From the NCBI GenBank assembly GCA_023250775.1, contig JAHFAA010000063.1, positions 1 to 6,457 of the forward strand: DNA of 6,457 bases, read 5' to 3'. Position numbers and translations under genes: made by a program. Below the pieces are notes generated by a model that was not told the origin of the DNA, made no database searches, and worked only from the letters and a program-made list of their open reading frames with translations. Positions within the stretch are counted from its first letter, which is position 1. Each line of letters begins with the position of its first letter. This document shows, one piece after another, positions 1 to 5,880 of this stretch. Source of the DNA: Bdellovibrionales bacterium. Lineage in GTDB: Bacteria > Bdellovibrionota > Bacteriovoracia > Bacteriovoracales > Bacteriovoracaceae.

Positions 1-480
1 AGAAAGTTCAACAGTTTTTGGATTCACTTTCAAAAATTCTTGCGGGAAAGATCGCTTGTGAATTGCCACGTTTGCAATTTTATAAGTTGCGGTAGGCGAT
101 TTCCATAAACACTCTTGGTGATCAACCTCAGAAAAATAACTCTCAGAAATAAAGGCAATCAGATCTAGGCCCTGTTCTTGAACAGGAAATTTTTGATCGC
201 CACACCACAGCTCACCTTGCGGAAAGTTATTTGGCCGCGGGAACTTTAGGTACTGAACTTCACCTGGCCTGATGACGACGTTAAGAGTGGAATATGGAAC
301 AACGGGAGCCGTTGCGGAAGGGGCCGGTTGCGAAGACGCAGGTGTCGCCTGAGCTACTGTTTGTGCTGCTTGGTTCTTATCAGTAGAACCTTGGGCCACA
401 CTCGTACCGTTGGTACAAGAAAGGAGTGCAACCATACATAGACTAAGACTAACTTTTAACAACAATTCCTTCTCCATCAT
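1..480 (-). CDS. Lipoprotein, probable M23-family peptidase, 3' end beyond the window
   Basis: This frame stays open for 160 codons and leaves the window at base 1, so only the N-terminal part is seen. The protein opens with a short charged stretch, a hydrophobic segment and the lipobox LLSC with the lipidated Cys at residue 22, pointing to a type II signal peptide and membrane anchoring. Residues about 28-60 form a low-complexity Ala/Gln/Ser/Pro linker. Residues about 63-160 look like a beta-rich domain ending in RSFPQEFLKVNPKTVEL, which resembles the N-terminal domain found before the catalytic domain in many M23 endopeptidases. The catalytic domain itself is not in view, so M23 is an inference. 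The start overlaps the end of xseA. ATG 480 or 477 has no Shine-Dalgarno site, whereas TTG 465 has GGAG six bases upstream and would give a more typical signal peptide, so the true start may be 465. It could also be an unrelated lipoprotein. Confidence 0.6.
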   Translation of the reverse strand, partial: MMEKELLLKVSLSLCMVALLSCTNGTSVAQGSTDKNQAAQTVAQATPASSQPAPSATAPVVPYSTLNVVIRPGEVQYLKFPRPNNFPQGELWCGDQKFPVQEQGLDLIAFISESYFSEVDHQECLWKSPTATYKIANVAIHKRSFPQEFLKVNPKTVELS

Positions 481-1738
481 GAAATACAAGAGAAAGTGTA
501 TCATTCCGCTCTAATGCATTAAATTCAGCTATTCCTAGGATAACATGTTTTGAAGGAGTTTTCGCCAGGCAATATCCCCTTTCAAGCACTTTTCTAGGGG
601 AGGTGGCCTCTAGAATTCCATTTAGTTGGTCTAGCTGGGCTGACCGCATTTGTATGGTTTTTGTCAAGGCCCGTTTTAGCCCCTCCACGCCCTCTTCTAG
701 GCGAAGAGAAAAGTCAGATACTCCCATCAGCTCTCGACCGCGATAAACTAAATTGCAGGACTCAAGTCTTGAGCGAAAATTTCCCAGAAATTGCCAAAAA
801 TACTTAGTTAATTTGCTCGGAGATCGAGCATCAAGTTTGGCCTTATGAGCACTTAAGTCAAGCATCATACGATCGTGGAGCCGTCGTTTGAACTGATTTA
901 ACTTTTGAATAATTTCCACTTGGTGCTTTGTGAGATTTTCCGCTGCCGCCGAGGGTGTTTCGGCACGCAAATCAGCCACATAATCTGTCAAAACAAAATC
1001 CACCTCATGCCCAATGGCACTCACTGTGGGAAGAGGATACTCAGAGAGTTTATAGGCCAACGCCTCGTCATTGAAGGCCCATAAATCTTCCAGACTCCCT
1101 CCGCCTCTGGCGAGTACAACAACATCAAACCCGTCCGTCCCGTGAATTTGATTATATTTTAAAACGAGGTCAAGGCCGTGCATGATACTTTGAGGGGCCT
1201 TTTCTCCTTGCACCAAAACTGGAATGACAACGATTTTTGCAAAAACGCTCCGGCGCGTATAAATATTGATGAAATCATGAACAGCGGCACCGTTTGGTGC
1301 TGTAATCAGAGCGACTTTTTTAGGAAAGGCGGGAATCTTTTTCTTTCTATCAAGATCAAATAAACCTTCACTGGCCAATTTCTTTTTTAATAATTCAAAT
1401 TTTTCTTTTAAATCTCCCACGCCTTTGAGGGACAGATGTCGCACAACGATTTGAAAAGTCCCTCGCTTGCTGTAGACATTCACTCCTCCCGAAACCACTA
1501 TTCTACTTCCATCTTTCATTTGACGAGCAAGAGGGTTGCGCAAGAAATCGGACTTAAATATAACCGCACTCACTAAGGCATCATCATCAACGAGTGAAAA
1601 ATAGACATGGCCCGAAGTTGAAAAACTTAAATTAGTGACCTCTCCTTCCACTTGAACAGTGGATAGCCCATTTTCAAGAATTTCTTTTACAACGGAGATA
1701 AATTCCGAGACGGTATACGAGGGATGTTCTAGTGCCAT
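449..1738 (-). CDS. xseA: Exodeoxyribonuclease VII large subunit
   Basis: XseA is the catalytic subunit of cytoplasmic exonuclease VII, which degrades single-stranded DNA from both ends to short oligonucleotides together with the small subunit XseB. At 429 residues it is near the usual family length (E. coli about 456). Residues 7-105 form the N-terminal OB-fold, with the motif GEVTN at 32-36 and SGHVYFSL at 42-49. The catalytic domain carries ITAPNGAAVHDF at 145-156 with the conserved Asp155, RGGGSLEDLWAFNDE at 211-225, and GHEVDF followed by ADLRAETPSAAAE at 243-267. A helical region at about 268-370 precedes the conserved end motif SPRKVLERGY at 380-389. The ATG lies six bases after the ctpA stop with only a weak Shine-Dalgarno site, which suggests translational coupling. 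xseB does not follow; the next gene is a lipoprotein. The family is certain; its place in an envelope operon is probably co-transcription rather than shared function. Confidence 0.97.
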   Translation of the reverse strand: MALEHPSYTVSEFISVVKEILENGLSTVQVEGEVTNLSFSTSGHVYFSLVDDDALVSAVIFKSDFLRNPLARQMKDGSRIVVSGGVNVYSKRGTFQIVVRHLSLKGVGDLKEKFELLKKKLASEGLFDLDRKKKIPAFPKKVALITAPNGAAVHDFINIYTRRSVFAKIVVIPVLVQGEKAPQSIMHGLDLVLKYNQIHGTDGFDVVVLARGGGSLEDLWAFNDEALAYKLSEYPLPTVSAIGHEVDFVLTDYVADLRAETPSAAAENLTKHQVEIIQKLNQFKRRLHDRMMLDLSAHKAKLDARSPSKLTKYFWQFLGNFRSRLESCNLVYRGRELMGVSDFSLRLEEGVEGLKRALTKTIQMRSAQLDQLNGILEATSPRKVLERGYCLAKTPSKHVILGIAEFNALERNDTLSLVFHDGEGIVVKS

Positions 1739-1744
1739 GCTTAA

Positions 1745-3163
1745 CTACTTATCAATGGCCTTAAATACGCTCATCCCCTTCAAGAAATTCGCGGCTTGGA
1801 CAACTTGGTAATCCTGAGCAGGGTTGGCATTTTCTGGAATAAAATCTTTTTCTTCCTCTTCTTTTGCTTCTTCTTTTTGTTTACGTCGTGTTTCGATCCT
1901 TTTGATTCTTTCCTGTCTGGCCTTTTTTTCTTTTTCAATTCTCTGGGTTTTTTCATCTGGTGTTTCAATCGTAGCTGTCAAATGATTCCGCAAATCAGCT
2001 TCGCGAAGATAGCTGGAATCAATGGCGGATTTTTTCTGCCAAGCCATATCCAATTCGTCTAATTCAATATCTGGCTTAATTCCGAGTGCCTGAATTTTTC
2101 GACCATTGGGTGTCATATACTGAGCAATCGTCAGCTTCACGCCACGAACATCATCAAGCTTGGCAACCGTTTGCACAGAACCTTTCCCAAAAGATTGAGT
2201 TCCCATGATCACTGCACGCTTGTGATCTTGAAGCGCTCCCGCGACAATTTCTGAAGCTGAGGCAGAAGAACCATTAATGAGCAATACCATCGGAGTATCA
2301 AGTTCCTTATAGCCCGTTTTTTTAACATTACGTATTTCTTTGCTTTTGGGATCACGGCCCTCTGTAGAGACAACAATCCCATCTTTTAGAAAAATCGAAG
2401 AGATGTCGACGGCCTCATCTAAGAGACCACCGGGATTGGATCGTAAATCAAAGATGATTCCCTTTGGAGCAGTTTTTAGTTTTGCTTTCAACTTTTTCAA
2501 GTGATCTTCCAGTGAATCTGAGGAACTTTTTTGAAACTGTGTTAATCGAAGATAAATTACATCATCAATGAGCTGTGATTTGACCGACTCAAGTTTGATC
2601 ATTTTTCTTTTTAAATCAAAATGTTTTATTCCCTCAGTTCCCTCTCGCACGATACCAATCGAAACTTTCGAATCGGAACTTCCGTGCATTTTATCGACGG
2701 CCTCTTCTAAGGTCATGCCGAGAGTGGATTCATTATCAATCTCAACAATCTTATCTCCACTCTTGATGCCGGCCTTGAATGCCGGAGTATCCTCAATCGG
2801 AGTTATCACCACCATGATTCCATCTTTTTGGGTGACTTCAATGCCCAATCCACCAAACTCGCCTTGAGTATCTTCCTGCATTTTTGTAAACACATCTTCA
2901 TCAAGATAGGCCGAATGGGGATCAAGCGTTCCCATCATCCCTTTGATGGCACCCTCAATCAGTTTTTCGGTATCGATTTCGCGATAATAATTTGACTCAA
3001 TTAGGAAAAGAACCTTGTTGAATAACTCGATTTTTTCAAATCTTGATTTGTCACTTTTGGCTTTTGCGTTCTCTTTGTTTTTTTCCGCAGCCGAACTGGT
3101 AAATAGTGATAAGCAGAAAATTAGAGTAACGAGCATAAATCGTGTACGCGTTAGGACTGTCAT
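1745..3163 (-). CDS. ctpA: Exported carboxy-terminal processing protease (PDZ, S41 family)
   Basis: This is a periplasmic serine protease of the CtpA/Prc family, which trims or degrades envelope proteins from the C terminus and in several bacteria controls cell-wall hydrolases. From ATG 3163 it has 472 residues. Residues 1-25 are a signal peptide (Arg-rich start, hydrophobic core, cleavage near SSA-A). Residues about 40-97 are the family's N-terminal helical region (TLDPHSAYL at 79-87), about 98-185 a PDZ domain (GGLGIEV at 104-110), and about 190-370 the S41 core. The Ser/Lys dyad is Ser302 in SASASE and Lys327 in FGKG, 25 residues apart as in E. coli Prc, with the conserved Gln331. Residues about 405-440 are an unusual Lys/Glu/Arg-rich segment, followed by a short tail ending in NFLKGMSVF. 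The longer reading from TTG 3187 would overlap the previous stop but lacks a Shine-Dalgarno site; ATG 3163 has AAAGG eight bases upstream. It follows the EnvC-like gene by 20 bases. Confidence 0.95.
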   Translation of the reverse strand: MTVLTRTRFMLVTLIFCLSLFTSSAAEKNKENAKAKSDKSRFEKIELFNKVLFLIESNYYREIDTEKLIEGAIKGMMGTLDPHSAYLDEDVFTKMQEDTQGEFGGLGIEVTQKDGIMVVITPIEDTPAFKAGIKSGDKIVEIDNESTLGMTLEEAVDKMHGSSDSKVSIGIVREGTEGIKHFDLKRKMIKLESVKSQLIDDVIYLRLTQFQKSSSDSLEDHLKKLKAKLKTAPKGIIFDLRSNPGGLLDEAVDISSIFLKDGIVVSTEGRDPKSKEIRNVKKTGYKELDTPMVLLINGSSASASEIVAGALQDHKRAVIMGTQSFGKGSVQTVAKLDDVRGVKLTIAQYMTPNGRKIQALGIKPDIELDELDMAWQKKSAIDSSYLREADLRNHLTATIETPDEKTQRIEKEKKARQERIKRIETRRKQKEEAKEEEEKDFIPENANPAQDYQVVQAANFLKGMSVFKAIDK

Positions 3164-3171
3164 AGTTATGG

Positions 3172-3176
3172 CCTTT
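3172..3176 (-). promoter_or_regulatory. Shine-Dalgarno site that sets the ctpA start
   Basis: On the minus strand this reads AAAGG, eight bases before ATG 3163. It favours that ATG over the in-frame TTG at 3187, which is preceded by coding sequence of the EnvC-like gene with no purine-rich site. The ATG start also puts two arginines directly before the hydrophobic core, giving a standard signal peptide. Confidence 0.5.
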
Positions 3177-3183
3177 AAAAAAA

Positions 3184-4275
3184 TCAACGAACGCTTTTAG
3201 AACTATTTAAGCTTACATTGCCGGCGCCCGCTCCTGCAATGCCGGCATTCCTTACATCCTGTACATTAAATTTTGAATCTATAAAACTACTGACGGGCTT
3301 CGGCACATTTTTATATCTTACTTCAAAATAAATTTGTCCAGTTCCTCCGGCCGCACTCTCTCCAATTTTGGCATGGCCAATCACATCCCCCTTGCTGACT
3401 TCATCACCGGCCGCGATCGTGTACGAGGCCTTACCTAGCAAAATGGAACGATAGTCCTCGCCGTGATCAATAATCACAACATCGCCCAAATTTCCTAATT
3501 GACCCAAGTATGCTACTCGGCCATTTGCTGGCGCGAGGAGGGCAACACTCTCATGAAAACGTAGGGTGATTCCTTTCTTAACCACCGTCGATTCTTTGAA
3601 AGATTCCAACGGCATGATGACACTAAAATTTCGATTATTTCCGGAAGCTGCACTCGTATTGTCGACAAATTTTATTTTAAGCAATTCATCAATCTTCTTT
3701 TCGATCTCAGACATCTCAACAATCGTTTCACTTCTTGTATCTTTGAGTTCTTTTAGCTGTTCAGTGAGTGAATTTTCCTGATCAGAAAAGTTTTGAAAAT
3801 TTTGTGTCACAACCACAATTTTTGATTTCAAATCAATCATCTTCTGCTCAGAATCCTTCAGCTCACCCTCCAATTTAACAATATTTTCGCGGATTGTTTT
3901 CTCAACAATAATCATTGTCATTGAACTATCGGGTGAGGTTCGCTGGGCCACCAACGCCTTAATCAATCGACTGATCTTGTTTTGCTTGGTCATGACTTCA
4001 GATTGAAGTGTTTGCAGTTGAGAACCAAGCTCTGTCATTTCGGTCTGTAAATCAAACTTGGCGTTGTTGAGGGTGGCCAACTTCCCCTCCTTCGAGGCCA
4101 AAATACGCCCGATCACCTGCAACTTTCCTTGCATCTCATCCAGTCTTTTTTTGTTGAAATCCATGCGCTCTTTGTGCTCGCTCTGAAGGCGCAAGGCCTC
4201 AGGGCCTTGAGAGGCAAAGCTGTTCATCGCCAGTCCAAACACCAGGAGAATGAGCGAATAACGAATTTTACGCAT
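3184..4275 (-). CDS. envC: EnvC-like murein hydrolase activator (coiled coil plus degenerate LytM domain)
   Basis: Proteins of this type sit in the periplasm, bind the FtsX extracellular domain through a coiled coil, and switch on septal amidases with a LytM (M23) domain that is not itself an enzyme. From ATG 4275 it has 363 residues. Residues 1-22 are a signal peptide (cleavage near SFAS). Residues about 25-200 are charged heptad-like sequence typical of a long coiled coil. Residues about 217-333 are the LytM fold, with APANGRVAYLGQLGNLGDVVII leading into DHG at 270-272. Active M23 enzymes have HxxxD and HxH; the aligned positions here are Lys233, Thr237, Gln314 and Tyr316, and the His of the usual GH motif is Lys282, so it should not bind zinc. 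A Gly/Ala/Ser/Asn-rich tail of about 25 residues follows. ATG 4275 overlaps the ftsX stop as TGATG; an in-frame ATG at 4290 is also possible but lacks a Shine-Dalgarno site. The symbol rests on architecture and the ftsEX context. Confidence 0.88.
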   Translation of the reverse strand: MRKIRYSLILLVFGLAMNSFASQGPEALRLQSEHKERMDFNKKRLDEMQGKLQVIGRILASKEGKLATLNNAKFDLQTEMTELGSQLQTLQSEVMTKQNKISRLIKALVAQRTSPDSSMTMIIVEKTIRENIVKLEGELKDSEQKMIDLKSKIVVVTQNFQNFSDQENSLTEQLKELKDTRSETIVEMSEIEKKIDELLKIKFVDNTSAASGNNRNFSVIMPLESFKESTVVKKGITLRFHESVALLAPANGRVAYLGQLGNLGDVVIIDHGEDYRSILLGKASYTIAAGDEVSKGDVIGHAKIGESAAGGTGQIYFEVRYKNVPKPVSSFIDSKFNVQDVRNAGIAGAGAGNVSLNSSKSVR

Positions 4276-5045
4276 CAAACTTTTTTCCATGGCCGACGGA
4301 CTTCAATAATACACATTGTGGTTAAGAGAACAAAAACACCATAAAAGAACAATGGCATCTTCTGTCCCAGCAGCTGTAGGCCGACACAAACATTCACGAT
4401 TATAAAAAAGGTCATGATCTTTGGATAAACTTGTGATCTTCTTTGGTAACGCTCAATTAAATAGACGGACTGACTGAGAAGATTCTTAATTGGAAAGAAA
4501 TTAAAAATCCAGACAAGATAAAGAATAATCAGAACCGTCCCATAAAGCGCCCAGTCCAAATAATCAGAATAATTTTGAACATGAGGAATATTAATAAAAG
4601 GTCCCCAGATAATTTCTTTGGTGGCGGCAAGACGATTGAGATGCCCTTTGATCAACTCGAATTCTCTGGCACTGACTTGCTGATCAAAAGAAATTTTTAA
4701 ACCTACCATTTTTTTTAAACTATCTTGATCAGCGCTTTTTATCTCCAGATCATCCAAGGTTTTTGCAACGGCACCTTGAATTTGGGCCATGGCATATTCT
4801 TCAACTTTGGCGATAAGCGGTAATGCCTTCACCCTCGTTTCCAAAAATTTTGCCAGCTCCTCGTCGCTACAGATTAAATTCACATAACTCGTCGGTCTCG
4901 AACCGATCAAACCATGACTGATTTTTTCCACCGCCAGTGGCATGATTTTTAGCGAGGCCACCATGAGCCATGGGAGTGCGACAACAATAATAAATTTGCC
5001 GGGCAGAACCTTAAATTGTCCCCATAAAAATCTTAAATAAAACAT
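4275..5045 (-). CDS. ftsX: FtsX-like cell-division permease
   Basis: FtsX is the inner-membrane partner of FtsE; together they resemble an ABC transporter but pass a conformational signal to a periplasmic hydrolase activator instead of moving a solute. The 256-residue protein shows the expected topology: a short cytoplasmic start, a membrane segment at about 17-37, a periplasmic domain at about 38-162, and three further membrane segments at about 163-184, 208-227 and 230-249, with a basic end (RRPWKKV). It is shorter than the usual 300 to 350 residues, and the loop between segments 2 and 3 (LIERYQRRSQ) is brief. Sequence identity to characterised FtsX is not obvious by eye, so the call rests on topology, the preceding FtsE-type ATPase and the following EnvC-like gene. 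Its ATG overlaps the 3' end of ftsE by 13 bases and its stop shares a base with the next start, which implies coupled translation. Confidence 0.85.
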   Translation of the reverse strand: MFYLRFLWGQFKVLPGKFIIVVALPWLMVASLKIMPLAVEKISHGLIGSRPTSYVNLICSDEELAKFLETRVKALPLIAKVEEYAMAQIQGAVAKTLDDLEIKSADQDSLKKMVGLKISFDQQVSAREFELIKGHLNRLAATKEIIWGPFINIPHVQNYSDYLDWALYGTVLIILYLVWIFNFFPIKNLLSQSVYLIERYQRRSQVYPKIMTFFIIVNVCVGLQLLGQKMPLFFYGVFVLLTTMCIIEVRRPWKKV

Positions 5046-5767
5046 GCATGCCCCGAATAAACTAAAATTCCCTTTTCTAAATGGGCCATTTTCCCACTAA
5101 ACTTACGAACCAATTCTCTATTATGAGACGCCCAGACAATGCTGAGTGCTCTTTTTGAATTATAATAGGCCAGGACATCATACAACTTCTTGGTACTTTC
5201 AAAATCAAGCGCACTTGTCGGCTCATCGGCGACCAAGAGATTTGGCCCAGGCAAAAGAGCACGCATGATGGCGACTTTTTGTTTCAATCCGCCATTTAAA
5301 CTGGAAACTTTGCGATGAAGGGCATCATACACCCCAAACACCTTTCCCATTTCCGTCATAACTTCCATGAATTCATTGTCATTTTTATAAACCGTTGGAT
5401 CGTGGGCCATCCGAAGATTATCTTTAACGGATAAATTATCTATCAATTTCAACTCTTGAAATACTTGCGTAACAAATAATTTGTCTATTCCGTGACTAAT
5501 GCTTCCATGGCTTGGAGGCAGCTCTCCCGAGATGATGCTCAGAAGAGTCGACTTTCCCGCTCCCGATGCACCTGTAACAAAAATGAAATCTCCGCCCCTG
5601 ATCTGAAGATTGATGCCCTTGAGGGCAGACACCGTCGCATAGGAATGAGAAACGTTCGACAGCTCTAACAAAAGAGGAGCTGTATTGAGCGTACCTTGTT
5701 CTTGCGTGAATGATCTGATCTTAGATTTATTAAATCCAAGTGCTGCAGAACTTTGATCTTTCATCAT
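5033..5767 (-). CDS. ftsE: FtsE-like cell-division ABC ATPase
   Basis: This cytoplasmic ATPase would drive FtsX and so power activation of septal peptidoglycan hydrolysis. From ATG 5767 it has 244 residues; the family usually has about 220 to 230. The excess is an N-terminal extension of about 30 residues before the domain begins at LLLELSNVSHSY. Visible motifs are Walker A GASGAGKST at 66-74, the Q-loop Gln104 in VFQELKLI, Walker B LLVADE ending in Asp181-Glu182, the D-loop SALD at 185-188 and the switch His215 in WASHN. The signature, normally LSGGQ or LSGGE, reads LNGGLKQK at 157-164, so the Ser that contacts ATP in the partner subunit is Asn. The start was chosen for the AGGAAG site eight bases upstream; a TTG at 5773 is less likely. 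It is the first gene after the only intergenic gap and so probably heads the operon. LolD-like or MacB-like ATPases share this fold, but the neighbours favour FtsE. Confidence 0.88.
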   Translation of the reverse strand: MMKDQSSAALGFNKSKIRSFTQEQGTLNTAPLLLELSNVSHSYATVSALKGINLQIRGGDFIFVTGASGAGKSTLLSIISGELPPSHGSISHGIDKLFVTQVFQELKLIDNLSVKDNLRMAHDPTVYKNDNEFMEVMTEMGKVFGVYDALHRKVSSLNGGLKQKVAIMRALLPGPNLLVADEPTSALDFESTKKLYDVLAYYNSKRALSIVWASHNRELVRKFSGKMAHLEKGILVYSGHACFI

Positions 5768-5775
5768 GCTCAAAT

Positions 5776-5781
5776 CTTCCT
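5776..5781 (-). promoter_or_regulatory. Shine-Dalgarno site that sets the ftsE start
   Basis: The minus strand reads AGGAAG, eight bases before ATG 5767 (a second ATG follows at once at 5764). This is the clearest ribosome binding site in the window and rules in favour of ATG 5767 over the in-frame TTG at 5773, which would sit too close to it. Confidence 0.65.
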
Positions 5782-5793
5782 AATTTGAACGTT

Positions 5794-5812
5794 GGCCAGC
5801 AAAATGATGGCC
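5794..5812 (-). other. Small GGCCA/TGGCC hairpin in the ftsE leader
   Basis: A perfect five-base-pair inverted repeat (GGCCA and TGGCC) is separated by nine bases. If transcription starts near 5815, as the candidate promoter predicts, it would lie at the very 5' end of the mRNA, upstream of the Shine-Dalgarno site, where a stem can protect a message from decay. No U-tract follows, so it is not a terminator. It may be chance. Confidence 0.3.
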
Positions 5813-5821
5813 TTCTCTAGT

Positions 5822-5850
5822 ATGATAACAGTTCCCTGGATTGCATGCAA
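5822..5850 (-). promoter_or_regulatory. Candidate promoter for the ftsE-to-xseA operon
   Basis: On the minus strand an extended -10 element TGTTATCAT (hexamer TATCAT at 5827-5822, five of six matches to TATAAT) lies 17 bases downstream of TTGCAT (5850-5845), a weak -35 with three of six matches. The predicted start is near 5815, giving a leader of about 48 bases before ftsE. The -35 falls within a perfect ten-base palindrome TTGCATGCAA at 5841-5850. This is the only intergenic gap over 25 bases in the window, which supports a promoter here, but the assignment is by pattern only. Confidence 0.45.
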
Positions 5851-5857
5851 AAGAGGC

Positions 5858-5880
5858 AATTATTGACAATAATACTCGCC
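5858..5880 (-). other. AT-rich inverted repeat after the upstream gene (possible weak terminator or operator)
   Basis: Just after the stop of the upstream gene, ATTATTG and CAATAAT form perfect seven-base arms around one central base (5859-5873). On the minus strand the repeat is flanked by GGC before it and GCC after it, followed by CTCTTTT. As RNA it could fold into a weak stem near a short U-rich run, a poor intrinsic terminator. As DNA the near-perfect symmetry directly upstream of the candidate -35 would suit a dimeric regulator. The sequence does not decide between these. Confidence 0.25.

Noticed and set aside
1780..1968. Minus-strand Lys-rich open frame inside ctpA
   Set aside because: It is an out-of-frame reading of the same purine-rich stretch; the ctpA frame has the conserved protease motifs and runs through it.
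1796..2062. Plus-strand open frame with a hydrophobic Phe/Leu-rich product that looks like a membrane protein
   Set aside because: It is the antisense of the Lys/Glu-rich codons at the ctpA 3' end: AAA/GAA codons read as TTT/TTC on the other strand. It has no independent support.
2568..2867. Plus-strand open frame opposite the PDZ region of ctpA
   Set aside because: It is fully covered by the well-supported ctpA frame, and its product shows no motif.
3164..3187. ctpA starting at TTG 3187, overlapping the EnvC-like stop by four bases
   Set aside because: There is no Shine-Dalgarno site before the TTG, while ATG 3163 has AAAGG at eight bases and gives a better signal peptide. The overlap is attractive for coupling, so it is not excluded.
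3238..3249. Perfect 12-base palindrome AATGCCGGCATT, considered as a regulator site or uptake-type repeat
   Set aside because: It lies inside the coding sequence of the EnvC-like tail, where Gly/Ala codons make such GC-rich symmetry likely, and I found no second full copy in the window.
3566..3781. Plus-strand open frame opposite the EnvC-like coiled coil, Ser/Phe-rich
   Set aside because: Its composition is what antisense of Glu/Lys/Asp-rich coiled-coil codons gives; no start signal supports it.
449..5767. Intrinsic terminators between the genes
   Set aside because: I looked at each junction; the genes overlap or are 6 to 20 bases apart, and no GC-rich stem followed by a U-tract fits between them.
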